From assembly GCF_016908325.1 (NCBI RefSeq), contig NZ_JAFBDR010000005.1:62001-126000 (forward strand): a stretch of 64,000 nucleotides of DNA, read 5' to 3'. This document shows positions 53,924 to 64,000 of the stretch, piece after piece. How positions within the stretch are numbered: the stretch's first letter is position 1; every line of letters starts with the position of its first letter. The notes beneath the pieces are model-generated. The model searched no databases. It was not told the origin of the DNA and was given only the letters and a program-made list of their open reading frames with translations. This DNA is from Aquibacillus albus (lineage in GTDB: Bacteria > Bacillota > Bacilli > Bacillales > Amphibacillaceae). The translations under genes were made by a program, and so were the position numbers.

Positions 53924-54523
53924 TTATAGTTGATAGATTCTCGCCTCATGCGGTCGTAACGTCACCTGCTTAATCGATGCAGAAGTAGTTACATCTTGAT
54001 AATTTGATAATATCAGTTGTTTAGCTGAATCATCTAATTGATCTGATAATGTAAAAGCACTGCTCGTATCTGAGTGATTCAACAAAATCAACCAACGTTG
54101 CCCTTGATAAGTTCGTGTATACACATATAATATGTCGTCACCATCTGAAAAATCCTGATAATCCCCGTAAATCATAACCGGATTCTCTTTTCGTAGTGCA
54201 ATCAATTTTTTGTAAAAATAAAATACCGATTGCGGGTCCTCCATAGCCTTTGCTACATGTATTTCTCTATAATTTGGGTTCACCTTAATCCAAGGAGTTC
54301 CTGTTGTAAATCCCGCTTGCTCAGAATCATCCCACTGAATTGGTGTTCTGGAATTATCACGACTAAGTAAAAGCAACTCTTCAAATACTTGCTCCGGATC
54401 ACGTCCCTTTTTCACTTCTTCTTTGTACTTATTCCTCATAGCAATATCGTTATACTCATCTATCGAGTCAAACCGAACACCTGTCATCCCTATTTCTTCT
54501 CCCTGATATACATACGGTAAAAC
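53924..54523 (-). pseudogene. 5'-truncated GH13 alpha-glucosidase remnant
   Basis: About 200 codons of the C-terminal third of an oligo-1,6-glucosidase remain in frame: LPYVYQGEEIGMTG, then NSRTPIQWDDSEQAGFTTGTPWIKVNPNYREI and the C-terminal sheet domain. The catalytic barrel regions (nucleophile, acid/base, third Asp) are gone. Homology ends abruptly at about 54523, exactly where a MalR-like operator begins. An internal ATG at 54487 could still start a 187-residue product, which would be inactive. Confidence 0.82.
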
Positions 54524-54537
54524 AAACGTTTGCGCAA
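54523..54537. promoter_or_regulatory. MalR-type operator fused to the GH13 remnant
   Basis: TTGCGCAAACGTTTG (minus strand) matches the sites at 54800-54815 and 61876-61891. A possible -10 box TACAAT lies just upstream of it on the minus strand. Confidence 0.7.
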
Positions 54538-54677
54538 AAATAATTGTAGAGAATTTGTGTTTAAAACAGACCTCTTTATTGTACGATGACTTTCATTTAC
54601 AGGCAATAATTTATAATAATTTAATCACCAAGATAAACGCAAGTATAGAAACACTCCTATTTTATTCCAGAAATTTA

Positions 54678-54691
54678 TGCAAACGATTGAA
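54678..54691. promoter_or_regulatory. LacI-type operator in the divergent region
   Basis: TGCAAACGATTGAA on the plus strand lies mid-way between the GH13 remnant and the divergent cyclomaltodextrinase gene. The remaining intergenic bases show no small gene. Confidence 0.6.
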
Positions 54692-54727
54692 TTATACTAA
54701 CCAATTCAGAATAATTAAGGATTGTGG

Positions 54728-54755
54728 TTCACAGTTTCATGATTTTTGTTATAGT
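54728..54755 (+). promoter_or_regulatory. SigA-type promoter of the cyclomaltodextrinase gene
   Basis: TTCACA (54728-54733), a 16-base spacer and TATAGT (54750-54755) lie about 80 bases before the ATG. Confidence 0.6.
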
Positions 54756-54784
54756 GAGTATTATGGGGTTCACAAATTATGTAA

Positions 54785-56587
<1,803 letters not shown>

Positions 56588-56611
56588 CAATGTGCAACCA
56601 AAATATACATT

Positions 56612-56725
56612 AGAAAAACTCGACATTCGTCTCGTCCTATAACGAGTGTCGAAGTTTTTTTCTTATACTTCATTCCTAAAAATTTTTACGACGTCGAATT
56701 ACTTCTCCGCTAAAAATTTTATACT
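56612..56725. repeat. Dispersed palindromic repeat, full copy B
   Basis: A hairpin half with A5/T7 flanks is followed by the AT-rich tail (CTTATACTTCATTCC, TTTACGACGTCGAATTAC, TCTCCGCTAA). It lies between convergent genes and could end both transcripts. About 90 percent identical to copy A at 23279-23390. Confidence 0.82.
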
Positions 56726-56742
56726 TTCTTAACGTAAAAGTA

Positions 56743-56770
56743 AAAACGAGAGGTTTACCCCTCTCGTTTT
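56743..56770. terminator. Terminator overlapping the end of lacI 3
   Basis: AAAACGAGAGG pairs with CCTCTCGTTTT; the lacI 3 stop codon lies in the loop. A run of Ts follows on the plus strand and on the minus strand. Confidence 0.8.
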
Positions 56771-57783
56771 TTACAGGTCTCCCGTTTCACTAACTTATGA
56801 GGAACAATTACTTTTGATCCTCCACTATCGGGATTCTTAATTTTATTTATTAAACAATTCGTTGCTTCCAATCCTAAGTCAAAAATATGAATGTCTACTG
56901 TTGTCATGGTTGGTGAGGATAATTCAGATATCATCACATTATTGAAACTAACGATTGAAATATCATCCGGCACTTTGACGTCCATATCATTAAGCATTCT
57001 TAATACTCCAAATGTCATGATATCATCAGCGACAATCAATGCTGTCGGGCGCTCCTTAATCGACATCAATTCAACAATGGCATCTTGCCCACCTTCGATT
57101 AATTCTTCATGGTTTACAATATACTCTTCTTTAAAGGGAATTTTCCCATTTGTTAATGCTTGTTTATAACCTTTTAAATGATCTATGGTAACAACATAAT
57201 CCAAATTACCGCCGATAAATCCGATTCTTTCATGCCCTAACAGCATTAAATATTCTGTAACTGTTTTACCAGCTTTAAAATTATCATTATTTACATAGGT
57301 TACTTTATCTTCTTCAATATTATAGGGCCTTCCAATCAGAGAAAACGGAAAGTCTTGCTCAATTAGAAACGGCATCACCTTATCATTGATTCGAGAATAG
57401 AGTAAAATTATTCCATCTACTCGTCCACCGAATACCATTTGCTTCACTTCTTCAAGAATTTCGTCTTCCGTTTGTCCAGTTGACAAGTAAAGGCCGTACC
57501 CTTCTTGATAGGCCTTTGTACTAATCCCTCGTATAACTTCAGGAAAAAACGGATTCTGGAAAGAAATTTTAGCAGAATTCGGCATTACAATCCCTAACGT
57601 TTTTGTAGTTCTATTTGCAAGACTTCTTGCATTAAAATTAGGGTGGTATCCCAATTCTTTCATTGCTTCACGAACGCGTTCTTTCGTTCTTTCACTAATT
57701 CTAGAACTATTTGAAATCACTCGTGATACCGTCGACGGTGCAACGTTCGCTCGTTTAGCTACATCTTTTATGGTTGCCGCCAT
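56755..57783 (-). CDS. LacI-family regulator 3 (MalR-like)
   Basis: A 342-residue repressor with helix-turn-helix TIKDVAKRANVAPSTVSRVISN, hinge NARSLANRTTKTLGIVMPN and sugar sensor (GKTVTEYLMLLGHERIGFIGG). Its place between a cyclomaltodextrinase gene and mdxEFG, and the TTGCGCAAACG-type operators at both, point to a maltose/maltodextrin repressor. The ATG at 57783 has GGAGGGGG nine bases upstream; the earlier ATG touches that site. Confidence 0.9.
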   Translation of the reverse strand: MAATIKDVAKRANVAPSTVSRVISNSSRISERTKERVREAMKELGYHPNFNARSLANRTTKTLGIVMPNSAKISFQNPFFPEVIRGISTKAYQEGYGLYLSTGQTEDEILEEVKQMVFGGRVDGIILLYSRINDKVMPFLIEQDFPFSLIGRPYNIEEDKVTYVNNDNFKAGKTVTEYLMLLGHERIGFIGGNLDYVVTIDHLKGYKQALTNGKIPFKEEYIVNHEELIEGGQDAIVELMSIKERPTALIVADDIMTFGVLRMLNDMDVKVPDDISIVSFNNVMISELSSPTMTTVDIHIFDLGLEATNCLINKIKNPDSGGSKVIVPHKLVKRETCKKREG

Positions 57784-57878
57784 CGGTATCATCCCCCTCC
57801 AAATTCATTTCATGTTTATTTTACCTGTTCACATAAGATTCTACAATAATATTATTTTAACATAAATACTGTGACAGG

Positions 57879-57977
57879 CTATGATGTTGTTGCAATCCAC
57901 AATAATAAGGTGCTGTATAAAATTAAACCTGCAGCAACTATTAATAAAAGAATAGAGATAAACTTGAATTTTTTCAT
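57879..57977 (-). CDS. Candidate 32-residue single-helix membrane protein
   Basis: A short frame directly after the mdxG-like gene (23-base gap, same strand). It starts MKKFKFIS, runs through an uninterrupted hydrophobic helix (ILLLIVAAGLILYSTLLLWI) and ends ATTS. AGGGG lies about ten bases before the ATG. The positive-inside N-terminus and operon position favour a real small protein, possibly an accessory to the importer, but it is very short and no homolog is known to me. Confidence 0.42.
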   Translation of the reverse strand: MKKFKFISILLLIVAAGLILYSTLLLWIATTS

Positions 57978-58000
57978 CTAAAATCGACCCCTATCATCGA

Positions 58001-58846
58001 TTACCCTTTTTCTGCACCAGCAGTTAACCCTTCAACAATATAACGTTGAAAAACAAAGAATAACACCATAAGTGGTATGGAAATCAGAACAGCTCCGGCC
58101 GCGAATACAGTGAAATTATTATTCTCTTGTCCAGAAACTAAAGTAAATAAGCCTTGTGCAAGTGTCCAATTCTCACTAGAACGCAAAATAACTTCCGCCA
58201 TAATAAAGTCCATACTTGCACCAATAAAACTATTAAAAGCGATAAACGCAATAATCGGTGTCGCTAAAGGAAGCATAATTTTAATAAGAATATCTGAATT
58301 AGAAGCTCCATCTATTCGGGCAGCTTCTTGTAAACTATTTGGTATCCCATCAAAGAACCCTTTGACAATCCACGTATTAAAAGCGACACTTCCAGCTGCT
58401 AATACTAAAATATAACCGAGATGTGTGTCTAAAAGCCCGAAAGCTCCTAATAACGTATAAATCGCAATCATCCCCATAATTGTTGGAAACATTTGTAAAA
58501 TAATAATTGCCATTAACCCTTGCCTTTTCCCTTTAAACTTAAATTTTGAAAAAGCATAGCCTGATAACACACCGAATGCAGTTGAAATAACCATATTGGC
58601 TGTTGCGATAAACAAAGTGTTTTTATACCAATTTAGGTAATCATGTTCTATAAACAAAGACTTGTAATGGCCCCAATTCCAATCAGCAGGGTTTGGAAAG
58701 ATTTTTGATGAATGTAAAGATTCACCAGGGTTTACTGATCCAATAAATACAAAATAAACAGGAAACAAACAAATGAGAACTAAAAGAACCAATATACTAT
58801 ATACAATAATCAAGTTAATTATTTTATTCACTTTTGGACTAAACAT
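58001..58846 (-). CDS. mdxG: Maltodextrin ABC importer permease MdxG/MalG
   Basis: A 281-residue six-helix permease. The EAA loop is LQEAARIDGASNSDILIKIMLPLATP, the periplasmic part includes GSVNPGESLHSSKIFPNPADW and the C-terminus ends VEGLTAGAEKG, all typical of MalG/MdxG. The ATG at 58846 follows the mdxF stop by four bases; an ATG at 58858 touches the AAAGGGG site. Works with MdxF and the binding protein MdxE. Confidence 0.9.
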   Translation of the reverse strand: MFSPKVNKIINLIIVYSILVLLVLICLFPVYFVFIGSVNPGESLHSSKIFPNPADWNWGHYKSLFIEHDYLNWYKNTLFIATANMVISTAFGVLSGYAFSKFKFKGKRQGLMAIIILQMFPTIMGMIAIYTLLGAFGLLDTHLGYILVLAAGSVAFNTWIVKGFFDGIPNSLQEAARIDGASNSDILIKIMLPLATPIIAFIAFNSFIGASMDFIMAEVILRSSENWTLAQGLFTLVSGQENNNFTVFAAGAVLISIPLMVLFFVFQRYIVEGLTAGAEKG

Positions 58847-58850
58847 ATGA

Positions 58851-60182
58851 TCACACATCCCCTTTCAAGGCTTTGGTATTTCTTAAGTTGAAATACGCAA
58901 ACCCAGCAATGATCAGGAAGACTACTAAAGCAACAGCTGATGATATAGCATACTGCCCACTATCTAACGTCATTTTAAAAATCCATGATAATAAAATATC
59001 TGTATGACCAGCGTAATTGTAATCTGCGTTTACAGGTCCACCTTCTGTCATCAAGTAAATAAATGTTAATTGGTTAAAGTTAAAGGCAAAGGTGAAAACC
59101 ATCAACGGTATAGCAGCAACCATAACAATCGGGAAGGTAATTTTACGGAACTGTTGAACAACCGATGCTCCATCAACTTCTGCTGCTTCATACAATTCTT
59201 TACTTATGGTCGTTAATACAGCCGTAAACAACGCCATCCAAAAAGGAAAACCTAACCAAAGATTCGTTAGCAACACAGCGACTTTTGCCCACATTGGATC
59301 CGACAGCCAGCCAATCGCAGGTAAGCCTACCGATTCTAACATCTTATTAATAACTCCAAATTGACCGTTATACATATTTCTAAAGATCAAAATACTTACA
59401 AAACCCGGTACAGCCCAAGGTATAATATAAATATTTCTCCAAAACTTTCTATATTTCACTACTTTTTGTGATAATACTACCGCAACAAATAGACCCGCAA
59501 ACACTACTAGCAAAGTAGATAATATAGCCCAAGCAATTGTCCAAGAGAATACACCAAGAAATGTACCTCTCCAAGATTCCATCGTAAATAAACGAGCAAA
59601 CTGCTCAAACCCAACCCAATCAACTAATGCCCTTGGCGGTAAATAGTTCGGGGATGAATAATTTGTAAAAGCAATCAATGCAGTGTATAAAAGCGGAAAA
59701 ACAGTCAAAAGAATCATACATACCGCAGTAGGGGTTATCAATATATATGGAAAACCATTATCCCATACATATCGCAAACTCTCTTTAAAGTTCATAACTT
59801 TCTGCCCTTGCTCACGCAACTTCCCTACCATATAGGCATCCTTTACACTTACATAATAGATAGCCAAGATAGCTATAAGCGCAAGAAGCACCAAAAGACC
59901 CTCTGCCATCAATAAGATAGAATGATCTCCAGGGTCAACTACTCTTCCTCTTTCTCTAACTTGCGGAGTTTCACCTAAGGTAAACAATCCCCATAAACCT
60001 CTAGCAATTGTATTAGTAAAAAAGATTAATACCAACAATTCAAACAACGCCCAAAGAGCACCTTTTATATATTGTTTATTATAAATTTGTCCAAGCCCCA
60101 TAAAAAGAACAGATAACCAAGCCGCTATTTTTCTGTAGCTTTTCCCTTCGTGTGTCAGTTGAGACTCACTCTTTGTTGACAT
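58851..60182 (-). CDS. mdxF: Maltodextrin ABC importer permease MdxF/MalF
   Basis: A 443-residue permease. An N-terminal extension with about three helices (WLSVLFMGLGQIYNKQYIKGALWALFELL) precedes the six-helix CUT1 core with FPLLYTALIAFTNYSS and the EAA loop ELYEAAEVDGASVVQQFRKITFP. The length and the extension match Bacillus MdxF. The ATG at 60182 has GGGAG eight bases upstream. Middle gene of mdxEFG. Confidence 0.92.
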   Translation of the reverse strand: MSTKSESQLTHEGKSYRKIAAWLSVLFMGLGQIYNKQYIKGALWALFELLVLIFFTNTIARGLWGLFTLGETPQVRERGRVVDPGDHSILLMAEGLLVLLALIAILAIYYVSVKDAYMVGKLREQGQKVMNFKESLRYVWDNGFPYILITPTAVCMILLTVFPLLYTALIAFTNYSSPNYLPPRALVDWVGFEQFARLFTMESWRGTFLGVFSWTIAWAILSTLLVVFAGLFVAVVLSQKVVKYRKFWRNIYIIPWAVPGFVSILIFRNMYNGQFGVINKMLESVGLPAIGWLSDPMWAKVAVLLTNLWLGFPFWMALFTAVLTTISKELYEAAEVDGASVVQQFRKITFPIVMVAAIPLMVFTFAFNFNQLTFIYLMTEGGPVNADYNYAGHTDILLSWIFKMTLDSGQYAISSAVALVVFLIIAGFAYFNLRNTKALKGDV

Positions 60183-60343
60183 AAAGGATTCTCCCTTCAA
60201 CTAGAATAACAATGATTTCATTACTTCATGCAAATTGGTCAGTAAGGTAGCTTTAGAAGTCTCACCCCACTGACCTATAAAATGATTATTTAAATTATTT
60301 AATTTTATATACTATTTTCATCTTAGTACTGAACAAAAAGCTT

Positions 60344-61645
60344 CTATTGTTGCTGTTCTTCAATAGCAGTTTCAATCGTATCTACTGCTTTATCTAATGA
60401 TTCTTGTATATCAGCATCATTATTCCAAATTTCTGTAACTGCTGCATGGAACGGATCCCAAACAAGAGGCATTTCTGGAACATTTGGCATAGGAACTGCA
60501 TTAGCAGCTTGCTCTAAGAATGCAACACTAAACGGATCTTCTTGTATCACTTCATTATCAATTAATGCTAGACGTGGTGGTAAAGCGCCAGTCATTTCAT
60601 AGCTTTTCAGTAGGTTTTCTTCGTTTGAAATAAACTTCGCTAATAACGATGCCGCATCTGGATATTCCGTATATGCATTCACATAGAAAGCACGAGTACC
60701 CGAGAAGCTTGTTTGCTCTTCGCCGTTCTCAAGTTTTGGAAGTGGAGCAACCGCGAAGTTCACAGGCGCTTCTTCATACCCCGGTACGGCCCAAGGTCCA
60801 TTAATATCGAATGCTAAATTACCTTCATTGAATAAGGCAGTACGAACATCATACGTAATATCTTCGGCTTTCATATCAGGAGTTACCTCATCACGAATGC
60901 GTAAAAATGTCTCCATAGCCTTTACAGTTCCATCATTATTTAAGCCAATATCACTTACATCAGTATTATTATCACCAAATACGTAACCGCCATTGGCACC
61001 AATTAAGCCATACTGGAAGTAAAGGTTAGCTGGTTCCATCATAAATCCATATGTGTCACCTTCTGTTAATCCTGCAGCAACTTCAAGTAACTCATCCATT
61101 GTTTCAGGAGCTTCTTCCACTAAATCGGTATTATAATATAATGCATAGGTCTCAATACCTGTTGGATATCCGTATAAAGTACCATCAAATGATGTAGCTT
61201 CGATTGCTCCATCCATAAATGCTTCTTTATATTCGTCTGGCCAGAAGTTTTCAATAACTAAACCGGAAGAAATCGCTCGACCAATACGATCGTGAGTAGA
61301 ACCAAATACATCAGCAGCCAAACCAGCAGGACCATCAGTAGCCAAGCGGCCAGGAGCTTCTTCTTGGTTTACCTCTTCTACTTGTACTGGAACACCATAC
61401 TCTTCTTCAAATTTTTCAGCAATATACTCAGAGAATTCAAGTTGTTCATCACCGTCACTCCATAGTAATAACTCCGCACCGTCTTCAGGTACTACTTCAA
61501 AGTCTTCAACTGCATCCTCACCCGCAGCACCTTCTCCTGCAGCGTTTTCATCTTCGTTGTTATCCTCTGCTTCTTCGCCACCACATGCAACTAGACCAAA
61601 TATTAAAACACTAGTAATCAATAAGAAGAACAATAGTTTTTTCAT
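60344..61645 (-). CDS. mdxE: Maltodextrin-binding lipoprotein MdxE
   Basis: A 433-residue solute-binding protein with signal peptide and lipobox LVAC near residue 21. A very acidic linker (EEAEDNNEDENAAGEG) is followed by the maltose-binding fold (LLLWSDGDEQLEFSEYIAEKFEEEYG, FDINGPWAVPGYEEA). It captures maltodextrins outside the cell for MdxFG. The acidic linker suits a salt-tolerant host (inference). It heads the mdx operon; two MalR-type operators lie upstream. Confidence 0.92.
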   Translation of the reverse strand: MKKLLFFLLITSVLIFGLVACGGEEAEDNNEDENAAGEGAAGEDAVEDFEVVPEDGAELLLWSDGDEQLEFSEYIAEKFEEEYGVPVQVEEVNQEEAPGRLATDGPAGLAADVFGSTHDRIGRAISSGLVIENFWPDEYKEAFMDGAIEATSFDGTLYGYPTGIETYALYYNTDLVEEAPETMDELLEVAAGLTEGDTYGFMMEPANLYFQYGLIGANGGYVFGDNNTDVSDIGLNNDGTVKAMETFLRIRDEVTPDMKAEDITYDVRTALFNEGNLAFDINGPWAVPGYEEAPVNFAVAPLPKLENGEEQTSFSGTRAFYVNAYTEYPDAASLLAKFISNEENLLKSYEMTGALPPRLALIDNEVIQEDPFSVAFLEQAANAVPMPNVPEMPLVWDPFHAAVTEIWNNDADIQESLDKAVDTIETAIEEQQQ

Positions 61646-61800
61646 TTAAGTAAACACCCCTTCATTTTTCAACAGGCTCTTCGCTTATACCTATCACGAA
61701 AGCTCTCGAATTTTCATTTGTAGTAAACAACCTTAGTAAAATCAAAAAATAGTGAAGAACAACAATAGCAATTATTACTTCTCCTAATCACCCCCTAACA

Positions 61801-61812
61801 GCAAACGATTGC
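61801..61812. promoter_or_regulatory. MalR-type operator before mdxE
   Basis: GCAAACGATTGC is a palindrome with a CG centre, about 155 bases before the mdxE start and in the probable leader. Confidence 0.68.
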
Positions 61813-61875
61813 ACACACAAATAAATTTTTTAGTATCCGAAAGTGTTATTTACTATACAAGACATCCCAAAAATA

Positions 61876-61891
61876 CAATCGTTTGCGCAAC
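61876..61891. promoter_or_regulatory. MalR-type operator in the mdxE / amylase divergent region
   Basis: CAATCGTTTGCGCAAC is the reverse of the TTGCGCAAACG core found at 54523 and 54800. The rest of this 646-base gap is AT-rich and holds no convincing gene. Confidence 0.7.
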
Positions 61892-62218
61892 TTTTGTTTA
61901 AAAAATACGTTTTCTTCTCAAGAAAGAATTGAAAACGTTTACTTTGTTAGTAAAAAATTATACTATCATAGGCTGTTAATAGCAATTATTTTTTTAAAAA
62001 TTGTTTTGCTAGCTAAACTTTTCCTAAGTAAGACGACTTTCACAACAATGGATACAGTAATTATACTATTTTATCTCCTATTTGTAAGAGACGATGAAAT
62101 CGATACAATCCAAATGACAAGCGATTGCATTACGAATCACAAATTAAATACTACAATGTACTTTTTTTAACGTCAACAATTATTTTAATTTTTATATGAA
62201 ACCGCTGTGAATATTTTT

Positions 62219-62232
62219 GTGCAACCGTTTCC
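62219..62232. promoter_or_regulatory. LacI/cre-like operator at the amylase promoter
   Basis: GTGCAACCGTTTCC overlaps the -35 region of the alpha-amylase promoter. It is a weaker match than the other sites. Confidence 0.5.
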
Positions 62233-62242
62233 CTCGAGAGGG

Positions 62243-62256
62243 AATTGTGATATACT
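62243..62256 (+). promoter_or_regulatory. Extended -10 promoter of the alpha-amylase gene
   Basis: TGTGA followed by TATACT (62251-62256) gives an extended TGn -10 box; the -35 is poor. An inverted repeat TTGTGA...TCACAA (62245-62265) spans it. Confidence 0.6.
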
Positions 62257-62291
62257 ATCTCACAATCATTTAACAATATTGGGAGGCTACT

Positions 62292-63818
62292 ATGAAAAAA
62301 CATATGTGTGCTATTTTATTATTAATCATTACTATCCTATCAGGTTGTAGTTCTATGTCCCCTTCTGAATCAACGAAGGAAAAAGAATTGTTAAGCTCCC
62401 CTCCTCACGGTGTTTACTATGAAATTTTTGTTCGTTCTTTTTATGACTCGGATGATGATGGTATAGGAGATCTAAATGGAGTAACGGAGAAACTTGATTA
62501 TTTAAGTGATTTAGGAATTGAAGGAATTTGGCTAATGCCAATTAATAAATCCCCAAGTTACCACGGTTATGATGTAACAGACTATAAATCAATTGATCCA
62601 GATTACGGTTCTTCAGAAGACTTTAAAACATTAGTTGAAGAAGCGCACGAACGAGATATAAAAATTTTAATGGATCTGGTTGTCAATCATACGAGTAAAA
62701 GACACCCTTGGTTCGAAGATGCATCCTCATCTGAAGAAAGCCCATACCGCGATTGGTATATTTGGGCAAATGATGAGACAAATACAACAGAACGTGGTGA
62801 ATGGAGTCAAACACTATGGCATGGGTCAAGCGGTAATAAGTATTACGGGGTCTTTTGGCAAGGTATGCCTGATTTAAATTTTGATAACCCTGAAGTTAGA
62901 GAAGAAATGATAGACATTGGTGAGTATTGGCTAGAGGAATATAACATTGACGGATATCGTCTAGATGCAGCAAAGCATATCTTTGATTCTGAAGAAAAAA
63001 ATCATGAATGGTGGAGAGAATTTAACAGTGCTATGAAGGACATTAATGAAAACGCTCTATTAGTTGGAGAAGTTTGGGATTCAGCAACCATCGTTGGACC
63101 TTATTTGGATGGAGGACTTGATTCAACATTCAACTTCGATCTTTCTGCAAACATTTTAAATTCTGTTAAAAACGAATCTGATGGCATTGTGAGCAGCTTA
63201 ACACGAACTAGATCGTATTTTAATGATGTATCAGATGAGTACATTGACTCTACTTTTATTACAAATCACGATATGAATCGAGTAATGTCCGAGCTTAACG
63301 GGGATGTTGAACAAGCAAAAATGGCAGCCTCCATTTTATTAACACTCCCAGGAAATCCATTTATCTATTATGGCGAAGAGATTGGAATGGAAGGACAAAA
63401 GCCAGATGAAAATATTCGTGAACCGATGATTTGGTCAGTTGACAAGGAGAAAGAAGGACAAGCTTCCTGGATGATAGCAAAGCATAACAAGGACAGAGAA
63501 GCAATTTCCGTTGAGGCGCAAATGGAAGATGATAACTCTTTATTAAACCATTATAAAAAATTAATTCATACACGCCGTTCCACTGAGATTCTCATTGAAG
63601 GAGAAATAGAAAAATCAGACTTTAGAGAGGATGGAATTCTTACTTTCAAACGCACACTTGATGATCAATCACTACTTGTCATTCACAATTTAAGTGATGA
63701 AGAAAAACAGATAAGCTTGGGTCAAGAGTATGAACAATTTTTCTCAACAAATGATGAAGTATCGCTAGAATCAAGCGATATTATCATTCCTGGAAAAACT
63801 ACTACTATTCTTGAATAA
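62292..63818 (+). CDS. Surface-anchored alpha-amylase (GH13 lipoprotein)
   Basis: A 508-residue GH13 enzyme with lipobox LSGC at residues 16-19, so it is tethered outside the membrane. Catalytic blocks are DLVVNHTSKRHPW, DGYRLDAAKHIFD (nucleophile), VGEVWDS (acid/base) and FITNHDMNR (third Asp). It should cut starch or long maltodextrins into products for the MdxEFG importer encoded divergently. GGGAGG precedes the ATG. It resembles GH13_36-type Bacillaceae amylases (inference). Confidence 0.9.
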   Translation: MKKHMCAILLLIITILSGCSSMSPSESTKEKELLSSPPHGVYYEIFVRSFYDSDDDGIGDLNGVTEKLDYLSDLGIEGIWLMPINKSPSYHGYDVTDYKSIDPDYGSSEDFKTLVEEAHERDIKILMDLVVNHTSKRHPWFEDASSSEESPYRDWYIWANDETNTTERGEWSQTLWHGSSGNKYYGVFWQGMPDLNFDNPEVREEMIDIGEYWLEEYNIDGYRLDAAKHIFDSEEKNHEWWREFNSAMKDINENALLVGEVWDSATIVGPYLDGGLDSTFNFDLSANILNSVKNESDGIVSSLTRTRSYFNDVSDEYIDSTFITNHDMNRVMSELNGDVEQAKMAASILLTLPGNPFIYYGEEIGMEGQKPDENIREPMIWSVDKEKEGQASWMIAKHNKDREAISVEAQMEDDNSLLNHYKKLIHTRRSTEILIEGEIEKSDFREDGILTFKRTLDDQSLLVIHNLSDEEKQISLGQEYEQFFSTNDEVSLESSDIIIPGKTTTILE

Positions 63819-63830
63819 TCCAAATTAAAT

Positions 63831-63864
63831 AAACATCCCTCACCATATTGGTTGAGGGATGTTT
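63831..63864. terminator. Bidirectional terminator
   Basis: AAACATCCCTCACC pairs with GGTTGAGGGATGTTT (one mismatch). It lies between the convergent amylase and RlmN-family genes. Confidence 0.8.
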
Positions 63865-63889
63865 ATGATATATTGATGGTCTTTTTTCT

Positions 63890-64000
63890 TTAAGATCGTA
63901 CTTTATCTTTTTTCATTTGCTTACTTCTTAGCTGTCCACAGGCTGCATCGATATCTGTACCATGCTCAACACGAACCCCACAGTTAATTCCATTTTCCAA
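63890..64000 (-). CDS. RlmN/Cfr-family 23S rRNA methyltransferase (C-terminal end only)
   Basis: The last 36 residues of a radical-SAM rRNA methyltransferase are visible, including [15 protein letters not shown], the conserved C-terminal block with the catalytic Cys. RlmN methylates A2503 of 23S rRNA, and Cfr is a resistance paralog. The visible Cys-Gly-Val-Arg-Val-Glu differs from the usual TIRREQG of housekeeping RlmN, so a paralog is possible; the short part seen cannot decide. Confidence 0.82.
   Translation of the reverse strand: MENGINCGVRVEHGTDIDAACGQLRSKQMKKDKVRS

Noticed and set aside
61883-62170. A 95-codon open frame between mdxE and the amylase gene
   Set aside because: It would start inside an operator, has no ribosome binding site and reads like translated AT-rich intergenic DNA.

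Overview
The window comes from a low-GC, endospore-forming Firmicute of the Bacillaceae. The evidence is a GerA-type germination receptor operon, a LysM/GH18 spore cortex hydrolase, a fused chorismate mutase/DAHP synthase of the Bacillus AroA type, a YjzC-like protein, an S-box, T-boxes, a CIRCE element and GGAGG-type ribosome binding sites. The acidic extracellular proteins would suit a halotolerant genus (Oceanobacillus/Gracilibacillus/Virgibacillus-like), but that is inference. No transposase, prophage, CRISPR array, rRNA or tRNA gene was seen.

Positions 1-33 kb are mostly housekeeping and small-function genes on both strands. They include a YitJ-like methionine gene behind a SAM-I riboswitch, a small phospholipase A2-like protein, a cell-wall amidase/glucosaminidase, an esterase-GNAT-glutathionyl reductase operon, two drug/metabolite-type transporters, an acyl-CoA thioesterase, an aminoglycoside 6-adenylyltransferase, a YaaH/SleL-like hydrolase, a cytoplasmic GH9 enzyme, aroA behind two tandem tyrosine T-boxes, YeeI (YebC family), a TraB protein, a candidate small RNA or leader, an aldo/keto reductase, htpG with a perfect CIRCE operator, and a gerA-type operon in the order A-C-D-B.

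Positions 33-64 kb form a carbohydrate-use island. (i) At 33.3-41 kb lie a GH32 beta-fructosidase, a GH13 alpha-glucosidase and a binding-protein/permease/permease importer, opposite a LacI regulator. (ii) At 41.1-47.4 kb lie two TIM-barrel sugar isomerases, a Gfo/Idh/MocA dehydrogenase, two ThuA-like proteins, an AraC regulator and a YesL protein, which may form an oxidative (3-keto) glycoside pathway. (iii) At 47.5-54.5 kb lie a second LacI regulator, a second importer whose two permeases are almost identical to those of the first, a second GH13 alpha-glucosidase and a 5'-truncated third one. (iv) At 54.8-63.8 kb lie a cyclomaltodextrinase-type GH13 enzyme, a third LacI (MalR-like), an MdxEFG maltodextrin importer and a lipoprotein alpha-amylase. 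Together these suggest starch cleavage outside the cell, dextrin import and cytoplasmic breakdown.

Each LacI gene lies near its own class of operator-like palindrome. None of the three importers has an ATPase gene here, so a shared MsmX-type ATPase elsewhere is expected. The window ends inside a gene for an RlmN/Cfr-family methyltransferase.
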